Assembly (NCBI GenBank): GCA_959347315.1
Contig: OY365814.1
Span: 1,492,033-1,556,032, forward strand
Reading direction: 5' to 3'
DNA from: Bimastos eiseni
Taxonomy: Eukaryota; Annelida; Clitellata; Crassiclitellata; Lumbricidae
DNA: 64,000 nucleotides
Positions 33,301 to 44,336 of the stretch are shown here, piece after piece. Position 1 is the stretch's first letter. Each line of letters opens with the position of its first letter. Below the pieces are notes generated by a model that ran no database searches, was not told the origin of the DNA, and saw nothing but the letters and a program-made list of their open reading frames with translations. The translations under genes and the position numbers were made by a program.

Positions 33301-33995
33301 CTATGTGATGAATCGTCCGGGGATGAAACGACCTAGAATCAATTATTTAATCAAAGCAATCGCTTGTAAGTGAGGTAAAACAGCTTGATCATAGTACCTG
33401 GATGACAATGACATCTTACCTTTCAGATATCTCCAGATTTTCTTTTTGAACCGGCGTTTGGTTATTCTTCGATTGAAGCAAACGTCGACTGATATGAGAG
33501 ATCTAATGACAGCTTCGTCTCTCTGCTTTGACGAGGAATTCAACACCCAATGCAGATAGGACTTTTGCAAGATTATATCCAATACCTCCAATGGAAGTGC
33601 GTACAACTGAATAGGAAACAGATGCATATTAACAATGGTAGATTAAATGTATGGTGTTTCAATTAGTATACCCAGTATGTCAAGGGATTATAAATATGTA
33701 AATTAACCTATTATGTAGGCCTACTCAACTAGTAAAAGATATTTTGAGCAATTCCGATTAAGATGAAACTATGACTTTCATAGCGCTGTTGTCACATTGC
33801 ACAAAGCATCGGTTGATGCTCACCTCTCGTTACAATGCCATCGCTGTCGCTTCAAGCAAAATCGTCAAAGATTTCATAATGGTGTAAACCTTGATACTAT
33901 TTCTGTGGATATAGAAGAGTACACAGTCTTACCATTGCATTATAAGTAGTATCATTAAGTTTCTCTTTTCCAAACCGCCAACTTTGCAGATCTTC
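26452..33995 (-). CDS. Gene B: predicted F-box-like/CARD/TRADD-N-like/beta-propeller protein (gene span)
   Basis: Five predicted exons on the minus strand: 33933-33995 (partial N-terminus), 33420-33606, 29718-30005, 28415-28747, 26452-27362. From the F-box exon on, the exons total 1,719 nt and join in frame (572 codons plus stop). The first junction is phase 0 and the others phase 1. Introns are about 326, 3,414, 970 and 1,052 bp; the last uses a GC-AG pair. Inferred role: cytoplasmic receptor or adaptor, where the propeller binds a ligand or partner, the CARD makes homotypic death-fold contacts, and the F-box may recruit SKP1-cullin ubiquitin ligase. Unlike Apaf-1, which also joins CARD to a propeller, no NB-ARC or NACHT ATPase is present. 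The start codon was not identified. No transcript evidence is available, and the exon structure is inferred from frame, splice motifs and comparison with A and C. Confidence 0.7.
27363..28414 (-). other. Gene B last intron (GC-AG) containing the duplication breakpoint
   Basis: The donor GCAAGT at 28414 downward and the acceptor ending TTTTAG give an in-frame phase-1 splice. At 28242 identity with the second 34-kb copy ends. Gene A's homologous intron starts with GTAAGT, so a T to C donor change occurred in the ancestor of B and C. Confidence 0.65.
28415..28747 (-). CDS. Gene B exon: TRADD-N-like alpha/beta module
   Basis: 333 nt, phase 1 at both ends. The acceptor is TTGACTTTAG. The donor is GCAAGT, a GC-type donor where gene A has GTAAGT. 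An amphipathic helical start (RQQLHQNIEGLL, ELISQLKDEGVEI) is followed by a beta strand QTVIVWIRCNS, helix QAALEYIQSLYESNQLTEKL and helix AINDAI. The V-x-V-W-x-R-C then helix with a Y-E-S-x-x-L pattern resembles the TRADD-N-like alpha/beta modules that I associate with death-fold domains in invertebrate immune proteins. That family assignment is tentative; the domain may be unclassified. It probably mediates protein-protein contact between CARD and propeller. Confidence 0.65.
28748..29717 (-). other. Gene B CARD/TRADD-N intron, replaced sequence
   Basis: Near the TRADD-N-like exon it matches A and C. From an AT run at about 28826, however, it is unrelated to the intron shared by A (13736-14790) and C (63095 onward), and homology resumes only at about 29660. 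It contains a DNA-transposon end at 29436-29491 and a TTGTTGTTG-rich tract at 29585-29660. Confidence 0.6.
29436..29491 (-). mobile_element. DNA transposon terminal segment
   Basis: Minus strand begins CAGTGGCGTAACAAGGGC and continues to CCAGGGGCAAG, a common hAT-style terminal inverted repeat. The partner end was not identified within the intron. Confidence 0.45.
29718..30005 (-). CDS. Gene B exon: CARD domain
   Basis: 288 nt, 96 codons, phase 1 at both ends. Acceptor CTATATTTTAG, donor GAG/GTTTAC. Sequence features of a caspase recruitment domain: helix 1 NNVEFFLHNIQPNDELLTSM, then MTKEKSHLIQRQ, helix KNVELLWIVRSMD, then KYSDFVRCLRRTNQ and VARILESGG. The spacing fits the six-helix death fold. 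CARD rather than DEATH or DED is favoured by the MT-x-E/I-x-R-Q element and the terminal FVRCLR...A-x-L segment. CARDs bind CARDs of caspases or adaptors. The exon is symmetrical (1-1), so it can be shuffled or skipped without breaking the frame. Confidence 0.8.
30504..30620. repeat. GAY microsatellite in gene B F-box/CARD intron
   Basis: Runs of GACGAC and GATGAT. One plus-strand frame gives an aspartate-rich peptide ending ISLQS then stop. The corresponding frame in gene A is interrupted, so no gene is called. Adjacent sequence is conserved with 15520-16060. Confidence 0.85.
31737..32370 (-). pseudogene. Non-LTR reverse transcriptase fragment (dead)
   Basis: Minus-strand conceptual pieces in several frames: INYALMWKTVIEMGIPKHLI and GLYEDQVAVIRTE, then KFKIKNGLRLGCIMS, then LFNLFAERAEIEV, then NNLRPADDTILLAGLKED, then EQAGLYLKINKTKIMT and VVTNFTFLGALVAKDG. 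These are successive motifs of the endonuclease/reverse-transcriptase type of LINE. The catalytic Y/F-A-D-D box reads PADD (32048-32059), and at least two frameshifts and several stops are present. The finger part, the endonuclease and the 3' end are missing or unrecognised. Clade not assigned. Confidence 0.8.
32556..33090 (-). mobile_element. LTR-like segment (TGTC...GACA)
   Basis: On the minus strand a 535-bp stretch starts TGTCTTCGATG and ends CTATTATGACA. A TATA-like CATATATTTATAGC lies near its start and AAAGCATTACTTAG near its end, resembling a solo LTR. Flanking short duplications do not match, so a LINE 5' untranslated region is an alternative. Confidence 0.35.
33420..33606 (-). CDS. 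Gene B exon: F-box-like domain
   Basis: 187 nt, phase 0 at the start (acceptor TTCCTATTCAG) and phase 1 at the end (donor AAAG/GTAAGA). It reads LYALPLEVLDIILQKSYLHW, then DEAVIRSLISVDVCFNRRI and FKKKIWRYLK. The LP-x-E-V-L-x-x-I-L start, the central hydrophobic SLISV-x-x-x-F segment and the final basic helix resemble the F-box that docks SKP1. The loop between the two halves is longer than in most F-boxes, so a family-specific helical domain is an alternative. The strongly basic end (KRRFKKK) could act as a nuclear localisation signal. Confidence 0.6.
33933..33995 (-). CDS. Gene B N-terminal coding piece (partial)
   Basis: 21 codons (EDLQSWRFGKEKLNDTTYNA plus M) end at a GTAAGA donor in phase 0, in frame with the F-box exon and equal in length to the gene A counterpart. 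Upstream the frame stays open, but the sequence beyond GATCTTCA is no longer homologous to gene A's upstream region. Instead it is the microsatellite-bearing intron sequence found downstream of A's F-box. The true 5' end may therefore have been cut off by that rearrangement. No start codon is assigned. Confidence 0.4.
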
Positions 33996-34149
33996 AAAAA
34001 ACACGATTTCAATATTATAAGATTCGTGATTTCTCGTTTTCAAAACATTGAGGTTTATCTTGTTACGATGATGTCGATGACGGTGATGATGATGATGATG
34101 ATGATGATGACGATGACGATGACGGTGACGGTGACGGTGACGGTGATGG

Positions 34150-34188
<39 letters not shown>

Positions 34189-34292
34189 AGATGACGATGA
34201 CGATGACGGTGGTTGTGGTGACGGTGACGGTGACGATGACGATGATATTATTATCATCTTAAACTTTTCACGGAACTCTTTCGATTCAAAAG
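33996..34292. repeat. Expanded GAY microsatellite block upstream of gene B
   Basis: Homologous to 16140-16314, which in gene A lies downstream of the F-box exon. Here it sits upstream of the N-terminal piece and is expanded (about 195 bp of GAT, GAC and GGT units at 34063-34257). The block ends at TTTCGATTCAAAAGT, after which the sequence is that of window position 24 onward. Confidence 0.85.
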
Positions 34293-36388
34293 TGTGACGA
34301 GGTGCACAATTCTTGACCCTGGATGATCAGCCCCAACCCCTCAAATATCAGTTTACTCTAATTCTTATCCCAACGATCTCCAGCTATGCAATTAAACAGG
34401 TATAATGCCTTAGGCTTTCTCTACAGTTCTGTGACGAACCCACTTCCTCACAATTGTAGGCTTATGCTCAGATTTTAAAAGAAAGTAATGGTGAAATAAA
34501 GTTAACTACCGTCCTTTTCCGATTAGCATAATACAAACTTGCAGGCAACAAGATCATCTGCGCAATTTTTTACATATATTATTTTCATCTAAACTTGATT
34601 TCAACTTACTCGCTAAATATGTTTACACTAACTTCAGTCAAAAATTAAAAATATTCATTTATTTTGTGATTTTCTTACTTTTGTACGTTTATTAGTTTAA
34701 ATTGGCTGCGCTTAGTAGCGGAAGTATTCAGGAAGTAGGACTGCCCAGTAGTGTTACCTCTAAGCTGTGCGCATGTGCGCGCGCACACGGGTCGCGAAGG
34801 CAGCGCGCACAAGAATTTAGTTTGCGCACACACATGTTTTTCTCGAAAGCAAATAGACCTATTAAGAAGAACTGTAAACCAATACAAATAAATTGAAGGC
34901 TATTTACAATGACGTATAATGCAATATATCAGCTGCTCAAGGGAGCCGTTCACATATTATATAACGCATAAAATCGCAATTTTTGACCCACACCTTACCC
35001 CTAATGACGTTATATAACAGCAGACGCGACCCCCCCGCCCCTATATTACATAACAGATACGCTACCTACACCCATACCCCACCCCAGTCTATAAGCACAT
35101 TAAAAGACATACAATCGACATAATTGTATTGCACAATTTGACACTTTTATAACAATACGATGTTAGTTAGCACTTCAATAGTAGTGATAATTGTCTTCAT
35201 CCATTTCAAGAACTGTAGTAAAAAATCATCATACACCCAATTAACTATGTAACAAAAGCTATCTTAAAATTGCGTACTCTCTCGTGCCAATGATGATTAG
35301 ACCGGATGTATGGAGCTCCTCTGCATCTTAATATACGGACTTTTAATGGCGCTATATTCACTTGTATTAATTATGGCAACTAATTGGGTAGTCGACGATT
35401 GTCACCATTTATCTACATGTAGGCCTACTAAAACAGCATGATAATACATGGTAGTGAAGTACATCCTATTTAAAAGCACTATTTTAGTTTCCCTCCTGTT
35501 TTGCACTAGAAATGAGCATTACAATATCACACAGAATGGATTGGTTTAATATTGCACAGTCAGGTATTTATCGATAGATTTGCGGTGCAACATTACTCTA
35601 CCTATTTAATAGTGTATGATGTATACAGAGTGTATACTAAAACTACAATTGGGTATCTAAGCAAACATAAACTATGTACACATACTATAGGAAACGAAAT
35701 CAAACATTATGATAATACCTACCAAAATAATTGCTTCAAGTGAATTAATTTTAATTTAAGCCAAAATCAAAACAAAGCACACAGAATTGAATTTTAAAGC
35801 GTTTAAAGCTATGCACAGGAAATTGTTAAAATAGGAAATTGTTAAAAGTGGATTTGTAAATATAAAAAAATAAGTAGGAATGCAAGGTTGCAACTAATGG
35901 TGTTAGTTTTGGTTCACAACGTATTGTGAACTTCGATTAAACAATGAAGGTCCGTGGTACATGGAATTTCCAATTGGCAAGCACACAGGCAAAATGGCAT
36001 AAGCTGAAATAAGTTTGTTATATAACAAAACCTTCAACCTAACCCCACCCGATACAATATAACGCTAACAAAACCGGAACCCACCCACCTACCTCTTGAG
36101 CGTTATAGGAGTGGTCAGATTTTGACACGCTAAAATGATAAATTACCCAAGTTCTTAAGCATGCTACCTTCGAATCACTTGTTTTAGTCGCTTTCCAAAA
36201 CTTTATCTCAAACTTCAAAATCTAACGTAGGCCAATGTCACTATTTACATTTAATGTTATACATTATCAACGATTATTGAACAAGATATATCTGGCGTCA
36301 CGTGACCAGCTACTTTAAGCTTATAGGCTGAAGTATATGAATATTCATGTTCATTTGCGACTGAAGCATATGAATATTAACGAGGCTA

Positions 36389-36469
36389 CCCGACCGAGGG
36401 TCAAACCCGCTCACTCAGCGCACACTGAGTGTTACGTGCCGACCGCTCTAAGCAATGGGCCACCATGCC
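36389..36469 (-). mobile_element. tRNA-derived SINE head, copy 2
   Basis: Identical to 2120-2200, including the A-box-like and B-box-like words. Confidence 0.6.
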
Positions 36470-36683
36470 ATAATCTTAGGCCTGAAGTGCATGAATGTGG
36501 CGCCGAAACGCTCTCCAGGCATGGTTGCTAACTTTATCTATCTCTTAGAGTTCATGTAGACCACTAGCGATCAGTAAAGCCGTAAGACTTCACCGATGAA
36601 ATATATTTAAATTATGAAAGCGACTGAATCTCGTATTGTTGTACACTTGGTGTAACCTCATAAGGGCGCACAAATAGAAGGCG

Positions 36684-37053
36684 GATTGATAAAAAGGTTA
36701 TTATTTAACTAGAAACTCGACTGATGAAAAATCAAGCTGGATTAACGAAAAGAATCCTGTTTCGGTATAAATGGGATTGATGAAACGAATTATGCTTAAG
36801 CAGAAGCGATATCGATGAGATACCCAAGTTTAATTAGAAGCTGGATCAATGAAAAGAATCACGCTTAAGGTGAAGCTGGATTGATTTAAAAAAAATCATG
36901 CTTTATTATATACGGGATTGATGAAGATGTTCGTGCTTAAGCAAAAACGCGATCGATGAGAAAATTGTTTTATCAGAAGCTGGATTGATGCAATAAATCA
37001 GGATTAGGTGGAAGCTGGATTGATGAAACGAATCATGCTTAAGGCTAGCAAAA
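36684..37053. repeat. 33-38 bp minisatellite, copy 2
   Basis: Same units in the same number as 2415-2784, which shows no unit gain or loss since the duplication. Confidence 0.8.
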
Positions 37054-38552
37054 ACCTATTCATCATTCCCACTTCTATTAAAGCCGGTCGCTCTTTTGAG
37101 TGTCACTCTTATTGGCCGGTCACCCTTACGAGGCGCGCCGCTTTGTGTGCCCTTTATTGATGATTACCGTACACTGAGAGCAAAAAAGACTTGGAGACTT
37201 GGAGCTATATAGCGGTACAATAGACAAGTCATAACTTTTTCCTTACGTCAATTTGATTAAGCAAAATTGCATCTAGAATCACAACTGGAGTCTTCGCGCC
37301 GTCTGATATGAGTCAACTAATAAATTTAAAAAAATGTAAAATACCATGTAATCACACCAATTTTTAAAACATGTATACCCTTCGCGCCTTTGTATTTAGA
37401 AAGTACAGAGGCATGTGCCAGTGCAAGACACGTGGTGCCGGTGGCTATGGGCGAAGGTACTTCGGTTGAAGAGTTGTAGACTTGTGGAATGGTTTGTAGG
37501 ATAGAACTGTCGCAGTGGACTTTATCACGGCTTTAGGACGAAACTTGGAACATTGGGCTATTAATCATGACCAGGATAAATTCCAGTGGCTTTTAACACA
37601 GACTGAACGTCTTCTAAACCACGTTTAAGCTTGCTATGTTAGGCCTATGTATGATATTACAACGGAACGGGGCCTATTCAACAGTGACCAGGATGACGAC
37701 TTACAGCCCCGTCCGGTATGGGGGTAGTTCGAATTGCAGTCCGCTGAGTAAGGCTTCAGTGGTTTGCTGAAGACTAGCCATTTAAGGTTTAAATAGCTTC
37801 TTTCTGGATGACGCTTGGAGTAAGACACGCTTGTTCGATAATCCTCTTTTAATGTACAACGGAATACAATACTTATGTTGCGCCTATTCGGAAACAGTCC
37901 GTATCTCACTCCCTCAATACGCCCTACGTCGATAACTAACGAATAACTGCAACGCTACGTCAATGGCTGACGGCGACTACTATGCTACGTCAATGGCTGA
38001 CGGCGACTATCGCAAATCTCCGACGACTATATTCACGACGACCATCGCAAAGCCACGACAACTATTCGTGCTTCCTAGGAGCCGAGACTGCAAGGCCGAA
38101 GCCGAATCTACAAGGCTCCCCGATGACGATCTCCAGACGACGACGACGACGACGACGACGATTCCGAGGCGACGACTCTACTTGACCGACTATCCTCTCT
38201 TTTATACTAATTTGCTGTAGATAGTAGTAGATAATACGCAGAAGATAGGCGACAGTAGACAGCAATGACTACACAGTAGATAGTAGATAATACACGGTAG
38301 ATATCTACAGTAGATAGACTACAGTAGATAGTAGATAGACTACAGTATATAGTAGGTAGATACCACAGTAGAAAGAACACAGTAGACAGGTGTACACAAC
38401 AGGCAGACACTAGGTAAGCGTACCCCTAAACCGTTACAATATGTTAATTCAATGGCATTAAAATCGTTTCTATATTTGCTTGTCAAATTGGCTGCACATA
38501 AGGTTTAATGGATCTACGGATAAATTCTAAACTGATTCTCCACTTAGAAAAT

Positions 38553-39703
38553 TGAAATCTGAAACCATTTTTTACATCGACTCAAAACGCAGCTGGGTCA
38601 AAATACTGTAGAAAACGCTTTGCTTTGCCTTTAAAAATCCATTATAGCCTTGGCGTTAGTAATTGTGATTCTTCTTCTGTTTCTTCTAATGTCACACGTT
38701 TTGCTGTGTGCTTCCTCTTTTCTGCAAAATCAGGATGAATGCCAATTTTCTAGTCATTACATGTACTTTAGAAGCAGATATAATGTTGACTGATGAAGTA
38801 CATTTTGAAAACATGGATGTAATGAACCAAAGTTACTAAACAACAAAATATTGAAAAAGGTTTACCCCAGAAAAAGGCGACCCTCAAAAATACGTGCACA
38901 TAGAGCGCTCCTCATAAAACCAAACCTCACCTCTTGCAAACTCCCAGGTTTTCACTCAAAGCTGGAAACATTGTTTTTCACAAATTCCTTTCTTAGCCTT
39001 CTTCCTTCATCACCTGCATTCAATATTTCAATTCTAAGAACCATACACCAAAGCCGTCTGACATTCTGGCTCTCTGGATCATGATCCCTGCGGATCGAGT
39101 AATGAGTAAGTTTTTCTAGTTTGGTGAACGACTTCGGTTTTGTGAGAGCAGCGGGTATTTCGAGATTACGATTACTCTGACACCTCTTCCAATAAGTCCA
39201 AATGATAAAGGCATCAATAGTTTTCATTTGATAATGAGACATTACTAAGTCACATGTATAGGCCTACGTTGTAAAGTATAGCTTCCGCCCACCTGTGCAA
39301 TAGTAAGCAGTCGATACACTTGACCTTTCCCAAGTAAACATTGCATAGCGAGTTCGCGAACTGTAGAAAATCCCAATTCAGGGTTTCTCCGTGTACGATT
39401 ACTTTCGTTATCGTTTCGCTTATGCACTGATGCCCATACTGTTCGTTTATAGAAAACAACTTTAAAGAAGTCTCAAAGTTTGATGTCACTTGTTTATTTA
39501 AACGCTGATATTTGCGATGCGTTTCATATTATGTAAGACTAGGCCTAACATTTCACCAACCTTTCTGAAATTAGAGACGACTAACAGATCTGATGTAAGT
39601 CGCATCCTGTAGCCTTTAATGCTGCCAGTTGCATCCTGCTGGTACAGAGTCTGGCCCTTGCTTGTCGACCCTGTCGTAAAGTGACTGGCAACTATTTTTA
39701 GAG
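38553..39703 (-). repeat. Large inverted repeat, left arm, copy 2
   Basis: Identical to 4284-5434. It pairs with the right arm at 44337-45492 and equally with 10068-11223, so four arms could recombine or pair. Confidence 0.85.
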
Positions 39704-41701
39704 AAAATTTTATTTAAAACTCGAAATCTCGCCAAAATCACCAATTTCCCAGACGCATTGCCCGCTTTTCCAGACGCCTTCAGTCTAATTGTAGCAATTC
39801 CGACATTCCTCAGGCAATGTTATGGCTTAGGCGTTCGAATAAAACTAAACCAGGTCGCCAGTACGTCATCAGATCTAGATTGGGAGCTATCGGATTGGTC
39901 GTTAATTTACGTTCAGACAAACGCTCTTGGATAATTACTATTTCTTGTACTATAATTATTTAGACACGATCTTCGTTGCTACTTAGAATACAGACGATCC
40001 ACCATAGTCAGTGAGTAGCAGTAACAGCCCATGAACACTTTTTATCAATTCGACCGATTGCCCCCAACTTTTGCACGAATACTTTTTAGCAGCATAGAAT
40101 AAACAATATAATTATGTGGTTCAACCCGGGCAAAGCTGTGTAATTTAGCAAGTTATGATATGCAGAGGAAAAGTATGTATGCAAGTAACTGTATGTATGT
40201 ATTTTCCACCAAAACATTGGATCCACTCCTCTTAATTGCGCAAAATTTGAGGGAAAATGAGTAGAGTAACATTTGGGATCGAAACCCTTTCTATGTTTGT
40301 TCTTGGTTGGTAGGAAGTGCTCGCACAAAATTTGGAGGCAATCGGTGTAGTGTATTAAACGTTTTTACGGAGCATACATAGTTGGTTACAGATATACTTT
40401 TCTTCTTTATATAGTAAAAGGTTATAGCATCTCATGATGCTTGCTTTCTAAATATGTCCCATTTAAGACTAAGTCGAAAAAATGCAAATATCTTAATAAA
40501 TATTTCATAGTCTTTAAAGGTAGCATAAAGCGCAGTTAGGGCCTACTCTATTTGATTTATTTTATGATTATTCCTCTTATTCTTTTCATTATAAAGTTGA
40601 TTGGCGAAGGGATAAAGGAATTAGCAAAAGTAATAAATAATTATTTATTACTCTAGCTAATGCCTGTCAACTTTTGATCATATTCGTTGTCCATGGTGTT
40701 GTTCATTACTCACCCGCGAAAGTTACTGATGTGCGTACTGGTGGACGTTGAGTTCGCCTACGGTCTCACTATAGTAGCGAACATCGAGCGACTGGTGACT
40801 TTTCTGTTATGATCACGACGCTTTCGTAGTCCATAGACAGGATCTTCTATCTCTATAGAGCTATGTATATTTAATCTACATGTGTAGCGCGGCTGTTAAT
40901 CCATCTGTTTCATCTCCTTCTTTTGTCTGTCTCTCGTTCTCTGATAATGTTTGCGGCTGCTTTTCGCTGCTTCAATGTCACGATCTCTTCCTTATTATCA
41001 GAATTTAAAATTGCTTCGTAATAAAGCTATGATTTCTTGCTTTTCGTTTAGTTACATGTCTGCATGACTTCATTTTGCCTGACTTGTCTAAAGGGGAAGC
41101 ACCTCATAATTACATTTCACAAATAATGATCAAAAGGCGAATTTGTGCTTATGTATCGGGACATTTCGTGTTTAATCAAAATTATATATAACCGTAAGCC
41201 TTTCGTGGCATCTTTATTTCTTGTCTTAGTCTTCAAATTCAATCATCAGCTGATGTCTTCTGACATTTGTGTATTAAAGAATGGCTGCCTCACTTCCAAA
41301 ACCCACAAAATTTACATAGTGTGTAAAGCACTACACTTTCCTTGCACCACGATTTTGCACTTTGGTTTTTATTACCCATATAAGTTAAAACGCAGTTAAA
41401 AATCGAACTAATTTTCTTTAGGTAATTTTTAGTTAGCGCTATTGAATGAAACCTATTATTACAATGTAATTTAGAAGTGAAAGCAGAAATGATATTCTGT
41501 AGCATAGTTGACATTATGAATTATACAGTGACTAGCACATAACAGGATTGGTCGTTATTGAGCGCTTGATGTCCTAAAACTCTTACAAAAGATATTATAG
41601 TTGTGATATATACTTAAACCCTGCCACAAGTTAACATTTTAATATGACATATGTTGTCCGTCCTAAGCAAATTGTGTAAAACTGTTGGCAAAAGATGCTC
41701 T

Positions 41702-41959
41702 ATAAACCTACTCCGTTTTCTCAAATTATTGCCAGTGTTCTGATTACTTTGTCGAAGACACCGGACAAAATTCTCACTGAAGCATCGACTGACGAACAAA
41801 AGCTCTGCGTTCTAGTCTCGCATTGAGTTTTGTCGTTTGATGAAATGACTTTGTTCTTCCGTCATATAGTTGAGAGACAACAATGAATCGATTAACTTGT
41901 CATTCAGGCGCTGTTTTTTTTCTAAGAGATGATTTCTGCTGTTTGTGATGATTACAATT
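41702..41959 (-). pseudogene. Degraded CARD exon relic, copy 2
   Basis: Identical to 7433-7690, with the same in-frame TAG (41812-41814). Confidence 0.8.
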
Positions 41960-44336
41960 AGTCTGCATTATTCTTTTTCGTAGATGTCAAAAATAGACCA
42001 AAAAATACTTGTTTCGAATTAAATAAAAAATAGTAGGCCCTAATTATCTTCTGCAAATTATTTGGTTTAACGCCTCTGAACCTGCCGTCTTTGGATTAGA
42101 CAGAAGTGACGTTATAGCTCGGGTTGCCTAAAATTTATAAACCTAATTAACACGTGAAAAAATGGCATTTCACATAACCGCTTTCATTTTATCTGGAAAT
42201 TAATAACGCCGATTCAATTCGACATTTAACAAGCAGCAAGCTAGCAGATTGCTGCCTGCTGAAGTATCGACAACACCTTGATACCCAACACGAGTTTCGG
42301 GTGAGGAAAGCAAGGGTTCGTAGAGGCTTACCTCATTAATCGTTATCTGATATTCATAATTATTTGATTGTGTTTATTGTATTAAATAAATTGAATTGGT
42401 AGCTCACAATTCATGTTGGATGGTCAGCAGACCTAATTGTGATAGTCTAAGATGTAATGGTCATAGATAATTATTATAAGCCAATTAACCTCTCAATCGG
42501 CGAAAAATTCTTTTCCTAAATTTTCATCTTGTTATTCGTTTAAACCAACAGAAGTAGACTGTTGCAAATGAACTGATGACATCTTCGTCTCAATGGTCGG
42601 GTGATGATTTCAGTATTCGTATTAGAATCGAATTTTTTAAAGATTTAGGCCCTAATCCAACAGCTCGACTGGAAGTTGATTCAACTAAACAAAAAATCGG
42701 TCTAGTCCTATATAGGCCTGCATTATCGCTTTAGTTAAGTTACTGTCGACTGATTTACCTGATCAGCGAAGGTAGGCCTATAATGTATGGGTGCAATCGT
42801 GTAAGCCTATTAAATTCAAAGCACTTTCTCAATGCTCAGTTACATTTGAACACAAAAATATTTATCAATCTGGACCAGACCACAACGTTTAACAGTTGAT
42901 GTAATGAATCTATAGATTTCAAAAATAAATGCAAAACTAGAGTCAGAGAAAACATCTCATTACATCTAGCGATTGTTGAAGTCAAATTTAGTAGATAATA
43001 CAAAGCCATGATCAGCTGGATATCTATAGATTAGCTGACTTACGTTTCTGGCACAGATTTTGATGAAACTTATGTAAAGTGAAGCAATAGAGAATAGCTT
43101 TCGAAAGCTGTGTACGGTGACGTTAAAATAATTTGGTGCCAATAATCATTGGTTGGATACAGCAGTTTCACAATCTTACCAATAGATCTCTATTTTCTCC
43201 AAAAAAAAACCACGCAGAGAAATTTGGCTGTTCAACAATTTCAAATTGAATGTGTTGCTTAACTCACTGATTTGCAGCTTTGTTGAATTCGTTGAGACCA
43301 CAGTCGCTCTTTCCGATGGTCCAATATCTACAATAGGCCTACAAGAGGCTTAATATCGGCATCCATCAATAAGGTCGCGCACAAATGGTCGCGCCTCAAA
43401 AGACTGCGCGCAAAAGGTCGCAATAGAAAAGACTAATAAACTAATAAGAGCGTCACAGATGATCGCCATGGTACATTGGTCCTTGGTTGATCGACAGACA
43501 TTAGAGACCCGATATGGAAGCTGGATTGATGAAAATATAACGCTTAAATAGAAGCTAGATAAATGAAACAATCGTGTCTAAGAGAAGCAACTAATAGGCT
43601 TACAGTATTTGTTTTGTAAATAAACCAAAATCTGAAGCTAACTATACTAAATATATCACTGTAGGCCTATTAATTATTATAGCATGTTTTTTTATTACAG
43701 TGCATGTGCTCGTTGTATTCCATTATGACAATTACGGGCTGACAATCTAAACTCTTTATGCTACTACACAACACATATCTGCAAATGTAGGCCAGGCTAT
43801 AGATATCCTCAACTAATTTATTTAAAATCAGTATTGACCGTGATTTATTAATCCAAATATAATTACAGTTTTACTTAAACTAATAAATGACTTGCATTTA
43901 TCAATACCTTTACTTCGATGACATAATATCTGTTATTATCGATGATACGAAACATGCAGTAGACAGGTACACACAAGAATACGGTTTATAGAAGGTGGAT
44001 CAGTGGTAACTCACTCCTTGGGTGTTTGTGTTAGGGCAAATCATCTTGGATTTTCAAGTGCAAAAGAGCAGGCCTCTGGATAATTATCTGTAACAAATAA
44101 CGCAGCCTACTTGAACAAATCCTAAATTGTAGACTACCGATAACTACAGGCCTTTACAGTATAGTTGTGCAGTAATGCGCTGATGATAGACCCCCATCGT
44201 TGAATATTCAGAATATGCAGTTATGCTAATAGAATGTAAAGGAGGCCTGCACATCAAAAGGTTCACCATGCAAAAGGTTGATTCTCTACTCGGTGGTCTG
44301 TAGACTACAACGATGTGTGACGATAGAACAATATTT

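Noticed and set aside
34063..34257. Serine-rich minus-strand frame
   Set aside because: Direct translation of the GAT/GAC/GGT microsatellite.
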